Notes: generated by a model from the letters alone, not told the origin. Shown: positions 1-9,687, counted from the first letter of the stretch. The stretch: DNA of 64,000 nucleotides from Actinokineospora xionganensis (GCF_014323725.1 NZ_JABVED010000005.1:1-64000); one strand, 5' to 3'. Program-made: numbers and translations.

Positions 1-1506
1 TCCAACCTCGTGTTGGTCCCCGAACCGGTCGCCGCGGCCGCGCACTTCGCCTCGTTCGGCCACACCCTCGCGCCCAACCAGGCGCTCGCCGTGTACGACC
101 TGGGTGCGGGCACCTTCGACGTCGCCATCGTCGCCGCGACCCAGAACGGGTTCGCCGTGCTCGCCGAGAACGGCCTGCCCGACCTCGGCGGCATGGACGT
201 CGACCAGACGCTGCTCGAGCACGTCGGCCGCCAGGTCTCCCGCCGCGACCCGGGTGGCTGGCAGCGGCTGCTGCGCCCGGAGTCCCTCGGCGACCGGCGC
301 GCGCGTCGGGCCTTGCTGGAGGACGTGAAGGCGGCCAAGGAGGCGCTTTCACGGCACCCGCAGACCGAGGTGCCGATGCCCGAGCCGTTCGACGACGTCC
401 TGGTCACCCGGGCCGAGTTGGAGGCGCTGATCCGGCCCAGCATGCTGCGCAGCGTCGAGTTGCTCGCGGGGACGATCCGCGCGACCGGGCTGTCGCCGGA
501 TCGGCTCGTGGGGATCTACCTGGTGGGCGGCTCCAGCCGGATCCCGCTCGTGGCGACTTTGATCGCGGAGCAGCTCCGCGTGGTGCCCACGAGTCTCGAC
601 CAGCCGGAAACCGCCGTGGCCCTCGGCGCGCACCACGTGTCCCAAGAGGGCATCAGCATGCGCACCTCGCAGGTCGGGCCGCAGTCCGCGGGTGTGCGGG
701 CACAGCCGTTCCCGCAGCCGTCGACGGGTGGTTTCCCCGCCCAGCAGGCAGCAGGCGGTTTCGCGACCCAGCAGCCCGCGTCGGGGGGCTTCGCCGCGCA
801 CCAGGGTGCTCAGTCTCCGGCGGGCGGCTTCGCGACCGCGCAGTCCGGCGCCGCGGGATCACAGCCGCCGCAGACCGGCGCCTTCGCCGCTCAGCAGAGC
901 TTTCCGCAGTCGACGCAGCAGCAGGCGAACTTCCCGAGCCTGGCGGGCAACTTCCCGACCCCGCCGCGGCAGCCCGCCGCGGCCGCGGGGCGCAAGAAGC
1001 TGGTGGTCACCGCCGTCGCCGCGGTGGTCGCGCTCGCGGCGGTCGCGGGCGGGATCTTCTTCTTCACACGGTCGGGTGAACTTCCGACGGCTCAGTCCTG
1101 TGCGACCAAGGGCACGCCGGACGACAAGGGTTTCACCGACTGCCTGCGGCAACTGGCGGGCGGCGTGCCGGAGGCCAACACCTGTGAGCGCGGCGCCGAC
1201 GTCACGTGCGCGCTGCCGGACGCCTACCGGGTCACCTACACCCACGCCGGTTCCATCGAGGACGTCCAGCGCGTCTGGGAGACCGAACTCGGCAAGGTCG
1301 ACGCGGGCGAGCACGTCGTCGCCGACTGGCGGGGCAACGGCCTCGACGGCAAGCTGCGCGCCGGCGTCAAGGACGGCGTCGGGGTGCTGGTGTTCACGGT
1401 GAAGGACCGGCCGCTGGTGGGCACGCTCACCAAGTCCGACGCGGCAGACCTGACCCCGGACAAGCTGGCGGACTTCTTCGCCAGCACCGTCCAGCCGGGA
1501 GCTTGA
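1..1506 (+). CDS. Membrane-anchored Hsp70-like protein, 5' truncated
   Basis: The reading frame is open from base 1, so the start lies outside the window; the first GTG at position 10 is internal. The N-terminal part is the second half of an Hsp70/actin-type ATPase. It has the phosphate-binding motif YDLGAGTFDVAI, a GGMDVD loop and the adenosine motif LVGGSSRIPLV near visible residue 170. In place of the usual substrate-binding domain there is a low-complexity linker with repeated GGFA/QQ units (about residues 230-320). One transmembrane helix follows near residue 335, then a roughly 140-residue exported domain with four cysteines. By analogy with actinobacterial Hsp70-like proteins of this build, the ATPase is cytoplasmic and the C-terminus extracytoplasmic. 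The client is unknown. Confidence 0.85.
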   Translation, partial: SNLVLVPEPVAAAAHFASFGHTLAPNQALAVYDLGAGTFDVAIVAATQNGFAVLAENGLPDLGGMDVDQTLLEHVGRQVSRRDPGGWQRLLRPESLGDRRARRALLEDVKAAKEALSRHPQTEVPMPEPFDDVLVTRAELEALIRPSMLRSVELLAGTIRATGLSPDRLVGIYLVGGSSRIPLVATLIAEQLRVVPTSLDQPETAVALGAHHVSQEGISMRTSQVGPQSAGVRAQPFPQPSTGGFPAQQAAGGFATQQPASGGFAAHQGAQSPAGGFATAQSGAAGSQPPQTGAFAAQQSFPQSTQQQANFPSLAGNFPTPPRQPAAAAGRKKLVVTAVAAVVALAAVAGGIFFFTRSGELPTAQSCATKGTPDDKGFTDCLRQLAGGVPEANTCERGADVTCALPDAYRVTYTHAGSIEDVQRVWETELGKVDAGEHVVADWRGNGLDGKLRAGVKDGVGVLVFTVKDRPLVGTLTKSDAADLTPDKLADFFASTVQPGA

Positions 1507-1537
1507 CGCACGCGGTTCCGACAACCGGCCTGGCGGA

Positions 1538-1660
1538 CTACTTGCGGTTTCGGAGGGCGATGAGGCCGACGACGATTGCGGCGACGCAGGCGCCGATGGA
1601 TCCGATGGTCAGCCACAGTTCCTCGGTGGCCGACGGGTTCTCGATGGCGAAGGTGAACAC
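1538..1660 (-). CDS. Possible 40-residue single-pass membrane protein
   Basis: A short minus-strand frame starts with GTG at 1660 and ends at a TAG (1538-1540). The peptide begins MFTFAIENPSATEELWL and has one strongly hydrophobic helix (residues about 20-36) ending in a positive tail, RNRK. This is a credible small membrane protein, with the C-terminal basic residues inside. The ribosome-binding site is weak (a G-rich stretch about 6 bases upstream), and the gene is convergent with the Hsp70-like gene. The hydrophobic pattern appears in only this frame. No family was recognised. Confidence 0.45.
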   Translation of the reverse strand: MFTFAIENPSATEELWLTIGSIGACVAAIVVGLIALRNRK

Positions 1661-1692
1661 GTGCCCGAGTCTGCCACCTACACTCAGCCGCG

Positions 1693-1887
1693 ATGCGCAT
1701 CACCGCCTTCCGGTCCCGCCTCGCTGAGGAATTCGGCGCTCAGCGGGCCGACACCATCGCCCACGACCATGTCTTCAGCGCGCTCGGCGGCCGTACCGTC
1801 GACCAGGCGCTCGACGCCGGGATTCCCACGAAGGAGATCTGGCGGGCCGTCTGCGAGGCCTTCGAGGTCCCGCCCGAACGACGCTGA
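1693..1887 (+). CDS. DUF3046 family protein
   Basis: This 64-residue protein has the family hallmarks: an MRITAFRSRLAEEFG start, a central HDHVFSALGGRT and an ending that predicts a small helical fold. DUF3046 genes sit immediately before recA in mycobacteria (Rv2738c beside recA) and other actinomycetes, and the same order is seen here. The function is unknown. The conserved location suggests co-evolution with recA, although the LexA box lies after this gene, so only recA-recX should be SOS-induced from that site. Confidence 0.9.
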   Translation: MRITAFRSRLAEEFGAQRADTIAHDHVFSALGGRTVDQALDAGIPTKEIWRAVCEAFEVPPERR

Positions 1888-1923
1888 GCGCCAGCTACAC
1901 CATCGGCGTGTCACTACCAGGAT

Positions 1924-1937
1924 CGAACAGGTGTTCG
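1924..1937. promoter_or_regulatory. LexA (SOS) box upstream of recA
   Basis: CGAACAGGTGTTCG is a perfect match to the Gram-positive/actinobacterial LexA operator CGAAC-N4-GTTCG. It lies about 130 bases before the chosen recA start, in the gap after the DUF3046 gene. The matching LexA is encoded at 28549-29310. Confidence 0.93.
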
Positions 1938-2067
1938 CTACCATGTTGTCCACATCGGGTCCGCTTGTCCACAGACTGGCGGTGCCTTCCGAGAAACGTC
2001 GGCCCTTGCCCGTAGCGTCGGCGCCGTGAGTACGAAACAGTCTCGAGTCAACCGAGGTGGAACCAAG

Positions 2068-3107
<1,040 letters not shown>

Positions 3108-3108
<1 letters not shown>

Positions 3109-3689
3109 TGGCGGAGCGCAAGTACGCGCGCAGGACTCGGGGGACGGGCGGCGACTCGTCCCCCGAGGAATCGCGTAAAACCGAGGAACAGGACCCGGCC
3201 GCCAAGGCCCGGGAGATCTGCTATCGCCTGCTCACGGTCCGCTCCCGGACCCGGCAGGAGCTCGAACAAGCCTTGCAGCGCAAGGAGATCCCGGACGACA
3301 TCGCTCAGACCGTGCTCGGCAAGTTCGCCGCCATCGGCCTGATCGACGACGAAGCCTTCGCCGAGAGCTGGGTCCGCTCCCGCCACACCTACCAGGGCCT
3401 GGGCCGTCGCGCCCTCGCCATGGAACTACGCCGCAAGGGCGTGGCCGACGAGGTCGTCGCCGAAGCCGTGGACGCGGTCGACAGCGAGGCCGAGGACGAA
3501 CGCGCCCGGCAGTTGGTGCGCAAGAAACTCGGCGCCATGTCGGGTCTGGAAGACCAGGTCCGCATCCGCCGACTCGTGGGAATGCTGGCCCGCAAAGGGT
3601 ATTCGGAGGGAATGGCCTTCCGGGTGGTGCGCGAGGAGTTGTCCGCCCACGGCGGTGACGCGTCCGAGTTGGACACCATCCCGGACTGA
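3108..3689 (+). CDS. recX: Regulatory protein RecX
   Basis: RecX binds and inhibits RecA filaments. The start is GTG 3108, sharing one base with the recA stop, so translation is coupled. The 193-residue product begins with a basic, disordered tail of about 30 residues. It then has the RecX three-helix repeats with signatures RLLTVRSRTRQELEQAL, LIDDEAFAESWVRSR and GLGRRALAMELRRKGV. Length and arrangement match actinobacterial RecX. It is co-transcribed with recA. Confidence 0.96.
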
Positions 3690-3699
3690 GCCGCGCGGC

Positions 3700-3725
3700 C
3701 CGGTCGTGCCAAAGGGCGCGACCGG
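3700..3725 (+). terminator. Hairpin after recA-recX
   Basis: The 11-bp stem CCGGTCGTGCC / GGCGCGACCGG has one G-U pair and a four-base AAAG loop, and starts 11 bases after the recX stop. There is no T tract, which is common for terminators in this kind of genome. It lies before the next gene and argues for separate transcription of that gene. Confidence 0.6.
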
Positions 3726-3752
3726 CAGGTGAGTGTCTGCGAAGCTGTCGCG

Positions 3753-4241
3753 GTGAACGAAGACTGGGAGCGGCGCACCGCCGAGGCGTGGGCCGCCATC
3801 GACAACCACGACGCCGAGAAGTTCCGGGCGCTGATCGGCACTCTGGCCGATGAACTCCCCGCCGACAGCGCTATCGCGGACTTTGAGCGGGCCTGTGCCT
3901 TCGACTCGACCGGCCACTCCGACCGCGCCGTCCCGCTCTACCGCAAGGCGCTCGAACGCGGCCTGACCGGTGAACGCAGGCGCCGAGCCGTGATCCAGTT
4001 GTCCAGTTCCCTACGCAACATCGGCAACCCGCAGGAGAGCGTCGACCTGCTGACCGCCGAGATGAACGCGGGTTCCGACCGGCTGGACGACGCCATTCGT
4101 GCCGTGCTCGCCCTGGCACTCACCGATCTTGGCCGGGAACGGGAGGCCGTCTCCCTGGCCGTCGGCGCTCTCGCCCGGCACCTACCGCGCTACCAGCGCT
4201 CCATGGCCGACTACGCCCGCCTCCTGATCGAAAAGGAGTAG
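3753..4241 (+). CDS. Tetratricopeptide-repeat protein
   Basis: This 162-residue cytoplasmic helical protein begins VNEDWERRTAEAWAAI. The sequence reads as paired helices of TPR type: a repeat around FERACAFDSTGHSDRAVPLY with a KALERG helix after it, then RRRAVIQLSSSLRNIGNPQE and ALALTDLGREREAV. It matches a common actinobacterial small TPR family probably used as a protein-protein adaptor. The start is GTG 3753; an in-frame GTG at 3729 would place the start almost on the preceding hairpin. No specific partner can be named. Confidence 0.83.
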   Translation: MNEDWERRTAEAWAAIDNHDAEKFRALIGTLADELPADSAIADFERACAFDSTGHSDRAVPLYRKALERGLTGERRRRAVIQLSSSLRNIGNPQESVDLLTAEMNAGSDRLDDAIRAVLALALTDLGREREAVSLAVGALARHLPRYQRSMADYARLLIEKE

Positions 4242-4306
4242 ATCAGCTCTTTACGCGAGAATTACTCGCGAGTATCTTTCGGGTTTCGACCTGGAGGAGG
4301 AACCCG

Positions 4307-6331
4307 ATGATCCGTCCTCGCTTATCCGTCCGAAAGCTGACCGTCGCGGTCGCCGTGCTGCTCGCCGCGGGTGTCACGGCGTTGCCGGGGATGGGCCAGG
4401 CCGCCCAGAGTCCGCCCGGCGCTGACGTCGGGGCGGTGGGTGTGCCGTTCAAGGGAACCTTGTCGGACGGGACCGTCCAGGGTTTCCTCGATGCCCACAC
4501 GCACGTCTTCTCCAACGTCGCGTTCGGCGGGAATGTGGTGTGCGGCAAGCCATTCGACCCCGCTGGACCGCAGAAGGCGCTCGTCGACTGCCCGGATCAC
4601 CTCCCCAACGGCGAGTTCGCCTGGTTCGAGAACTTCACCAAGACCGGCTCGCCCGTCGGCACCCACGACCCGGTCGGGTATCCGAGCTTCAAGGACTGGC
4701 CCGCGCACAATTCCCTGACCCACCAACAGGCCTATTACAAATGGATCGAACGGGCCTGGCGCGGCGGGCTGCGGCTGATGGTCAACCACCTGGTCTCCAA
4801 CCGCCAACTCTGCGACCTGTACCCGATCAAGAACCAGCCCTGCAACGAGATGGACTCCATCCGGCTGCAGGCCCGCCTGATGAACGACCTGCAGAACTAC
4901 ATCGACGCCGAGAGCGGGGGCGCGGGCAAGGGCTGGCTGCGGGTCGTGCGCAGCCAAGATGAGGCGCGCAAGACGATCGAGGGCGGCAAGCTCGCCGTAC
5001 TGCTCGGTGTGGAGACCTCCGAGCCGTTCGGCTGCAGGCAGATCCTTGGGGTCGCCCAGTGCTCGAAGGGCGACATCGATCGTGGACTCGACGAGATGCA
5101 CGCGCTCGGCGTGCGCACGATGTTCGTCTGCCACAAGTACGACAACGCCCTGTGCGGTGTGCGCTTCGACGGCGGCGCCGCCGGTGTGGCGGTCAACGCG
5201 GCCAACTTCCTGGGAACCGGGCAGTTCTGGGACGCCCGCACCTGCACCACCGAGTACTCCGACAACACCATCGCCGCCGCGGGCACCATCCCAGACGCCC
5301 TCAAGCCGTTGGTCCCGTTGCCGGTGTATCCGCCCGCGCCGCACTGCAACACCCGCGGGCTGACCGACCTCGGCGAACACATGGTCAAGGGCATGATGGC
5401 GCGCGGCATGATGGTCGAGGTCGACCACATGAGCGTCAAGGCGGCCGACCGCACCCTCGACCTGCTCGAGGAGGTCCGCTATCCGGGTGTCGTGTCCTCG
5501 CACAGTTGGACCGACAGCAAGTACTTCCCGCGGATCTACGCGCTCGGCGGCATGATCGCCCAGTACGGCCACTCCGCCCCGCAGTTCCTCGCGGGCTGGC
5601 AGCAGGGCGAGGCCTACCGCGACCAGCACGGCATCGCGGGCTACGGGTTCGGCATCGACGTCAACGGTCTCGGGGGCCTGCCTGGGCCCCGCGCGGACAA
5701 CGCGGGCAACGGCGTGTCCTACCCGTTCACCTCGGTCGACGGCACCGTGCGCCTGGACCGGCAGCGGATGGGCGAGCGGACCTGGGACGTCAACAAGGAG
5801 GGTATGGCGCACTACGGCCTGATGCCCGACTGGATCGAGGACATCCGAAAGGTGGCGGGCGATGAGATCGTCCAGGACCTCGTCGGCGGCGCCGAGGCCT
5901 ACCTGCGCACCTGGCGGGCCGCTGAGCGTTTCCAGGCGCCCGCCAACCTGGCCAGAGGCGCCGCCGCGACGGCGAGTGCGTCGGAATGGAGCCCCTGGTA
6001 CGACTTCCGGCCGCACCGCGCCGTCGACGGCGATCTCGGCACCCGCTGGGCTTCGGGCTGGAGCGACGGCCAGTGGTTCCGGATCGATCTAGGCGACCAG
6101 CGCCGGATCAGCAGGGTCGCGCTGCGCTGGGAGGCCGCCTATGGGTCGGCCTACCGGGTCGAGGTGTCCGATGACGGCCAGAGCTGGCGGTCCGTCGCCG
6201 CCGTCGAGGGCGCGTCCGGCGGACTCGATGTGGTCTCATTCGCGCCGACTACGGCCCGTCATGTGAAAGTCCAGGGAGTCCGCAGGGGGACGAACTACGG
6301 CTACTCACTGCTGGAGGTCGGCGTCTACTGA
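4307..6331 (+). CDS. Secreted M19-like dipeptidase with F5/8 type C domain
   Basis: A strong ribosome-binding site (GGAGGAGG) precedes ATG 4307. The 674-residue product has a signal peptide (residues 1-32, cleavage near GQAAQ). Its catalytic part has the metal-binding DAHTH motif (His64, His66) and the later motifs VEVDHMS, VVSSHSWTDS and GFGIDVNG, the order seen in renal-dipeptidase-like M19 metallohydrolases. Residues about 545-674 form a discoidin (F5/8 type C) domain: NLARGAAATAS, then AVDGDLGTRWASGW, then a C-terminal strand pattern. Such domains bind carbohydrate or cell surface. Probable role: an extracellular zinc hydrolase acting on peptides or modified amino-acid substrates at the envelope. 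The substrate is not predictable. A strong terminator follows. Confidence 0.85.
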   Translation: MIRPRLSVRKLTVAVAVLLAAGVTALPGMGQAAQSPPGADVGAVGVPFKGTLSDGTVQGFLDAHTHVFSNVAFGGNVVCGKPFDPAGPQKALVDCPDHLPNGEFAWFENFTKTGSPVGTHDPVGYPSFKDWPAHNSLTHQQAYYKWIERAWRGGLRLMVNHLVSNRQLCDLYPIKNQPCNEMDSIRLQARLMNDLQNYIDAESGGAGKGWLRVVRSQDEARKTIEGGKLAVLLGVETSEPFGCRQILGVAQCSKGDIDRGLDEMHALGVRTMFVCHKYDNALCGVRFDGGAAGVAVNAANFLGTGQFWDARTCTTEYSDNTIAAAGTIPDALKPLVPLPVYPPAPHCNTRGLTDLGEHMVKGMMARGMMVEVDHMSVKAADRTLDLLEEVRYPGVVSSHSWTDSKYFPRIYALGGMIAQYGHSAPQFLAGWQQGEAYRDQHGIAGYGFGIDVNGLGGLPGPRADNAGNGVSYPFTSVDGTVRLDRQRMGERTWDVNKEGMAHYGLMPDWIEDIRKVAGDEIVQDLVGGAEAYLRTWRAAERFQAPANLARGAAATASASEWSPWYDFRPHRAVDGDLGTRWASGWSDGQWFRIDLGDQRRISRVALRWEAAYGSAYRVEVSDDGQSWRSVAAVEGASGGLDVVSFAPTTARHVKVQGVRRGTNYGYSLLEVGVY

Positions 6332-6342
6332 GTCCACTCGGG

Positions 6343-6387
6343 AACTGGCGGGAGCTGTTGCGACGCAACGGTTCCCGCCAGTTTTTT
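6343..6387 (+). terminator. Rho-independent terminator
   Basis: The 11-bp stem AACTGGCGGGA / TCCCGCCAGTT encloses a smaller hairpin GTTGC-GAC-GCAAC and is followed by a run of six T. It lies 12 bases after the dipeptidase-like gene. It is the most classical terminator in the window. Confidence 0.92.
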
Positions 6388-6472
6388 GTGCCCGGCATCA
6401 CCCGGTGTGTGCGGGAAATCACACCGGAATATGCTTCTCCGTAGCGACTCAGTGACCCGCTGGTTCGCGCCA

Positions 6473-6488
6473 TGTGGTACTTGTCACA
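6473..6488. promoter_or_regulatory. Candidate Crp/GlxR binding site upstream of the sdh operon
   Basis: TGTGGTACTTGTCACA matches the Crp/GlxR palindrome TGTGA-N6-TCACA at nine of ten conserved positions. It lies 95 bases before the small gene that leads the succinate dehydrogenase operon. GlxR is known to control sdhCAB in Corynebacterium. No convincing promoter hexamers were identified, so the direction of control is unknown. Confidence 0.55.
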
Positions 6489-6582
6489 TCTGCTGTCGGC
6501 AGGCAAAGTCGGCAACGAGCGGGCACCCTCGGTCTACCCACGGCCGGGGTCCGCGAACGGACCGGCGTACGGAGGTGCGTAC

Positions 6583-6864
6583 ATGTCGAGCACGGAGATC
6601 CACGAACTGCAGCGAACGATCGGCCAACTGCGGCACTGTGTCGGCGCGCTGCGGGGTCGCTACGGCGACATCCCCGCGGTGCGCAGGCTCATGAACGACA
6701 TCGAACGGCTTGACATCGACTCGAGCGAGTTCTCCGCGACTCCCAGCACACCGGTGCCCAGGCCCGCGGCCGAAGGCGAGTTCGTCGTCGTGCCGGACAC
6801 CCCGTACGACCCCGCCCTGTGGCAGGGAGCCGACGACGAAGGAGTCGGCGGCTACCACCGATAG
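6583..6864 (+). CDS. Small conserved hypothetical protein leading the sdh operon
   Basis: ATG 6583 follows an excellent GGAGGTG (6571-6577). The 93-residue product starts MSSTEIHELQRTIGQLRHCV. Its N-terminal half is predicted helical, up to about residue 48 (RRLMNDIERLDIDSSEF). A proline/acidic-rich, probably disordered tail containing FVVVPDTPYDPALWQGADDE follows. No transmembrane segment or catalytic motif is visible. It precedes the sdh membrane-anchor gene by 81 bases in the same direction and shares the candidate Crp-controlled leader, so it may assist the complex. This is inference. I recognise no named family. Confidence 0.75.
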   Translation: MSSTEIHELQRTIGQLRHCVGALRGRYGDIPAVRRLMNDIERLDIDSSEFSATPSTPVPRPAAEGEFVVVPDTPYDPALWQGADDEGVGGYHR

Positions 6865-6945
6865 CGCCCCAGGGTCCCCACCACGAGACGTATCCGACGC
6901 GGGCCGCCCCGAGCCCGCGAGGATCGCGACAAAGACGAGGAAACG

Positions 6946-7728
6946 ATGACGTCAGGCGTCGGCGCCCCCAGGCGGGCGCGGATCTCCGCGCGCACCCTTC
7001 GGACGGACCGGTGGTGGCTCCCGCCGCTGCTGACGAACCTCGGCCTGCTGACGTTCGTGGTCTACGCGGGCGCCCGTTCGTTCATGGGCAAGTGGTACTG
7101 GGTCGAGGAGTACGGCTACCTCACGCCGTTCTACTCGCCCTGCCTGAGTGAGTCGTGCCTGCCGGGATCCAGCCACTTCGGCACTCCGCTGCCGGAACTG
7201 CCGGGCTGGATCCCGCTGGGCTTCGTGGCCCTGCCGTTCCTGCTGGGCTTCCGTCTGACCTGCTACTACTACCGCAAGGCGTACTACCGCTCGGTGTGGC
7301 AGTCCCCGCCTGCCTGCGCGGTCGCCGAGCCACACGGCAGCTACTCCGGTGAGACCCGGCTGCCGCTGATCGTGCAGAACGCCCACCGGTACTTCTTCTA
7401 CGTCGCGCTGGTCGTCTCAGTGATCAACACTTACGACGCCGCGCTGTCGTTCACCCACGGTGTCGGCCTGGGCTCGCTGGTCCTGACGACCAACGTGATC
7501 CTGCTCTGGGGCTACACGCTGTCCTGCCACTCGTGCAGGCACATCGCCGGTGGCCGCCTCAAGCACTTCTCCAAGCACCCCGTGCGCTACCGCGCCTGGA
7601 CGCTGATCTCCAAGCTGAACGTCCGCCACATGCAGCTGGCGTGGACGACCTTGGCGACGCTGATGCTGACCGACCTCTACGTGATGCTCGTCGCCAGCGG
7701 CGCCATCTCCGACCTGCGGTTCTTCTAG
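6946..7728 (+). CDS. sdhC: Succinate dehydrogenase membrane anchor (Sdh1 type)
   Basis: This 260-residue membrane protein has about five hydrophobic helices (residues 25-44, 90-108, 143-163, 172-192 and 228-250). Conserved histidines in or near helices (NAHRYFFYVAL, SCHSCRHIAGG, NVRHMQLAW) fit haem coordination. It corresponds to the single large anchor subunit of the mycobacterial Sdh1 enzyme (Rv0249c type) rather than the split SdhC/SdhD pair. It passes electrons from the FAD/Fe-S subunits to menaquinone. GAGGAAACG precedes ATG 6946, and sdhA starts 44 bases downstream. Confidence 0.88.
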   Translation: MTSGVGAPRRARISARTLRTDRWWLPPLLTNLGLLTFVVYAGARSFMGKWYWVEEYGYLTPFYSPCLSESCLPGSSHFGTPLPELPGWIPLGFVALPFLLGFRLTCYYYRKAYYRSVWQSPPACAVAEPHGSYSGETRLPLIVQNAHRYFFYVALVVSVINTYDAALSFTHGVGLGSLVLTTNVILLWGYTLSCHSCRHIAGGRLKHFSKHPVRYRAWTLISKLNVRHMQLAWTTLATLMLTDLYVMLVASGAISDLRFF

Positions 7729-7772
7729 AAGACCCGCCTTCCCCACCACAGTTTGTCTTTCGAGAGGATCCA

Positions 7773-9686
7773 ATGAGTCAGGTCGAGCGGCACTCCTACG
7801 ACGTCGTCGTCGTCGGAGCGGGCGGCGCGGGGCTCCGCGCGGTGATCGAGGCCCGCCAGCGCGGGCTGCGCGTGGCGGTCGTGTGCAAGTCGTTGTTCGG
7901 TAAGGCCCACACCGTGATGGCCGAGGGCGGCTGCGCGGCGTCGATGGGCAACGCCAACTCCAACGACAACTGGCAGGTCCACTTCCGCGACACGATGCGC
8001 GGCGGCAAGTTCCTCAACAACTGGCGCATGGCCGAGCTGCACGCCCGGGAAGCGCCGGACCGCGTCTGGGAGCTGGAGACCTACGGCGCGCTGTTCGATC
8101 GCACCGAGGACGGCCGGATCAGCCAGCGCAACTTCGGCGGCCACACGTACCCGCGGCTCGCGCACGTCGGCGACCGCACCGGCCTCGAGCTGATCCGCAC
8201 CATGCAGCAGAAGATCGTCTCGCTGCAGCAGGAGGACTTCGCCGAGACCGGTGACTACGAGGCGCGGATCAAGGTCTTCGCCGAAGTGACCATCACTGAG
8301 CTGGTCAAAGATGACGGCCGCATCGCGGGTGCGTTCGGCTACTACCGCGAGACCGGCCGGTTCGTGCTGTTCGAGGCCCCCGCGGTGGTGCTCGCGACCG
8401 GCGGCATCGGCAAGTCGTTCAAGGTCACGTCGAACTCCTGGGAGTACACCGGCGACGGCCACGCGCTGGCCATGCGCGCGGGCGCGACCCTGATCAACAT
8501 GGAGTTCGTCCAGTTCCACCCGACCGGCATGGTCTGGCCGCCCAGCGTCAAGGGCATCCTGGTCACCGAGGGCGTGCGCGGCGACGGCGGCGTGCTGAAG
8601 AACTCCGAGGGCAAGCGCTTCATGTTCGAGTACGTCCCCGAGGTGTTCAAGGGGCAGTACGCGGAGACCGAGGAAGAAGCCGACCGCTGGTACACCGACC
8701 AGGAGAACAACCGGCGCACCCCCGACCTGCTGCCCCGTGACGAGGTCGCCCGCGCGATCAACTCCGAGGTCAAGGCGGGTCGCGGCTCACCGCACGGCGG
8801 CGTCTACCTCGACATCGCGAGCAGGCTGCCCGCCGAGGAGATCAAGAAGCGGCTGCCGTCGATGTACCACCAGTTCAAGGAACTGGCCGACGTCGACATC
8901 ACCGCGGAGCCGATGGAGGTCGGTCCGACCTGTCACTACGTGATGGGCGGCATCGAGGTCGACCCGGACACCGCGGCGGCGAGCGTCCCCGGTCTGTTCG
9001 CCGCGGGTGAGTGCTCCGGTGGTATGCACGGTTCCAACCGCCTCGGCGGCAACTCGCTGTCGGACCTGCTGGTCTTCGGCAGGCGCGCGGGTCTCGGCGC
9101 GGCGTCCTATGTGGAGTCGCTGGAGTCGCGGCCGACCGTGTCGCAGTCCGATGTGGACGCGGCGGCGGAGATGGCGCTCTCGCCGTTCGACCCGCCCGCT
9201 GAGGGGGTCGAGGAGAACCCGTACACGCTGCAGAACGAGCTGCAGCAGTCGATGAACGACCTCGTCGGCATCATCCGCAAGTCCGAGGAGATCGAGCGGG
9301 CGCTGGAGAAGCTCGCCGAGATCCGCTCGCGCATCCGCAACGTCACCGTCGAGGGCCATCGGCAGTTCAACCCGGGCTGGCACCTCGCGATCGACCTGCG
9401 CAACATGCTGATGGTCAGCGAGTGCGTCGCCCGCGCGGCGCTGATCCGCACGGAGAGCCGTGGCGGCCACACCCGCGACGACCACCCGGGGCTCGACGCC
9501 CAGTGGCGCAACAAGCTTCTGGTGTGCAGCGCGAAGGACGACGATCCGGTGGTTCCCGGTGTCGAGGTCACGCCGAAGGAGCAGCTGCCGATGCGGCAGG
9601 ACCTGATCGAGCTCTTCGAGCTCCCTGAGCTGGAGAAGTACTACACCGAGGACGAGCTGGGCAGCCACCCGGGAAGGACGGCCTGA
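7773..9686 (+). CDS. sdhA: Succinate dehydrogenase flavoprotein subunit
   Basis: This is the catalytic subunit, oxidising succinate to fumarate on the cytoplasmic face. ATG 7773 is preceded by GAGAGGATC. The 637-residue protein shows the dinucleotide-binding GAGGAGL (15-21), the covalent-FAD histidine region GKAHTVMAEGG (His46 by position), the substrate loop FVQFHPTGM, TEGVRGDGG, and the C-terminal GECSGGMHGSNRLGGNSL. The C-terminal helical domain includes RTESRGGHTRDDHP. Length and sequence match the Sdh1 class of actinobacteria. It is cotranscribed with the anchor and iron-sulfur subunits. Confidence 0.97.
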   Translation: MSQVERHSYDVVVVGAGGAGLRAVIEARQRGLRVAVVCKSLFGKAHTVMAEGGCAASMGNANSNDNWQVHFRDTMRGGKFLNNWRMAELHAREAPDRVWELETYGALFDRTEDGRISQRNFGGHTYPRLAHVGDRTGLELIRTMQQKIVSLQQEDFAETGDYEARIKVFAEVTITELVKDDGRIAGAFGYYRETGRFVLFEAPAVVLATGGIGKSFKVTSNSWEYTGDGHALAMRAGATLINMEFVQFHPTGMVWPPSVKGILVTEGVRGDGGVLKNSEGKRFMFEYVPEVFKGQYAETEEEADRWYTDQENNRRTPDLLPRDEVARAINSEVKAGRGSPHGGVYLDIASRLPAEEIKKRLPSMYHQFKELADVDITAEPMEVGPTCHYVMGGIEVDPDTAAASVPGLFAAGECSGGMHGSNRLGGNSLSDLLVFGRRAGLGAASYVESLESRPTVSQSDVDAAAEMALSPFDPPAEGVEENPYTLQNELQQSMNDLVGIIRKSEEIERALEKLAEIRSRIRNVTVEGHRQFNPGWHLAIDLRNMLMVSECVARAALIRTESRGGHTRDDHPGLDAQWRNKLLVCSAKDDDPVVPGVEVTPKEQLPMRQDLIELFELPELEKYYTEDELGSHPGRTA

Positions 9687-9687
9687 G

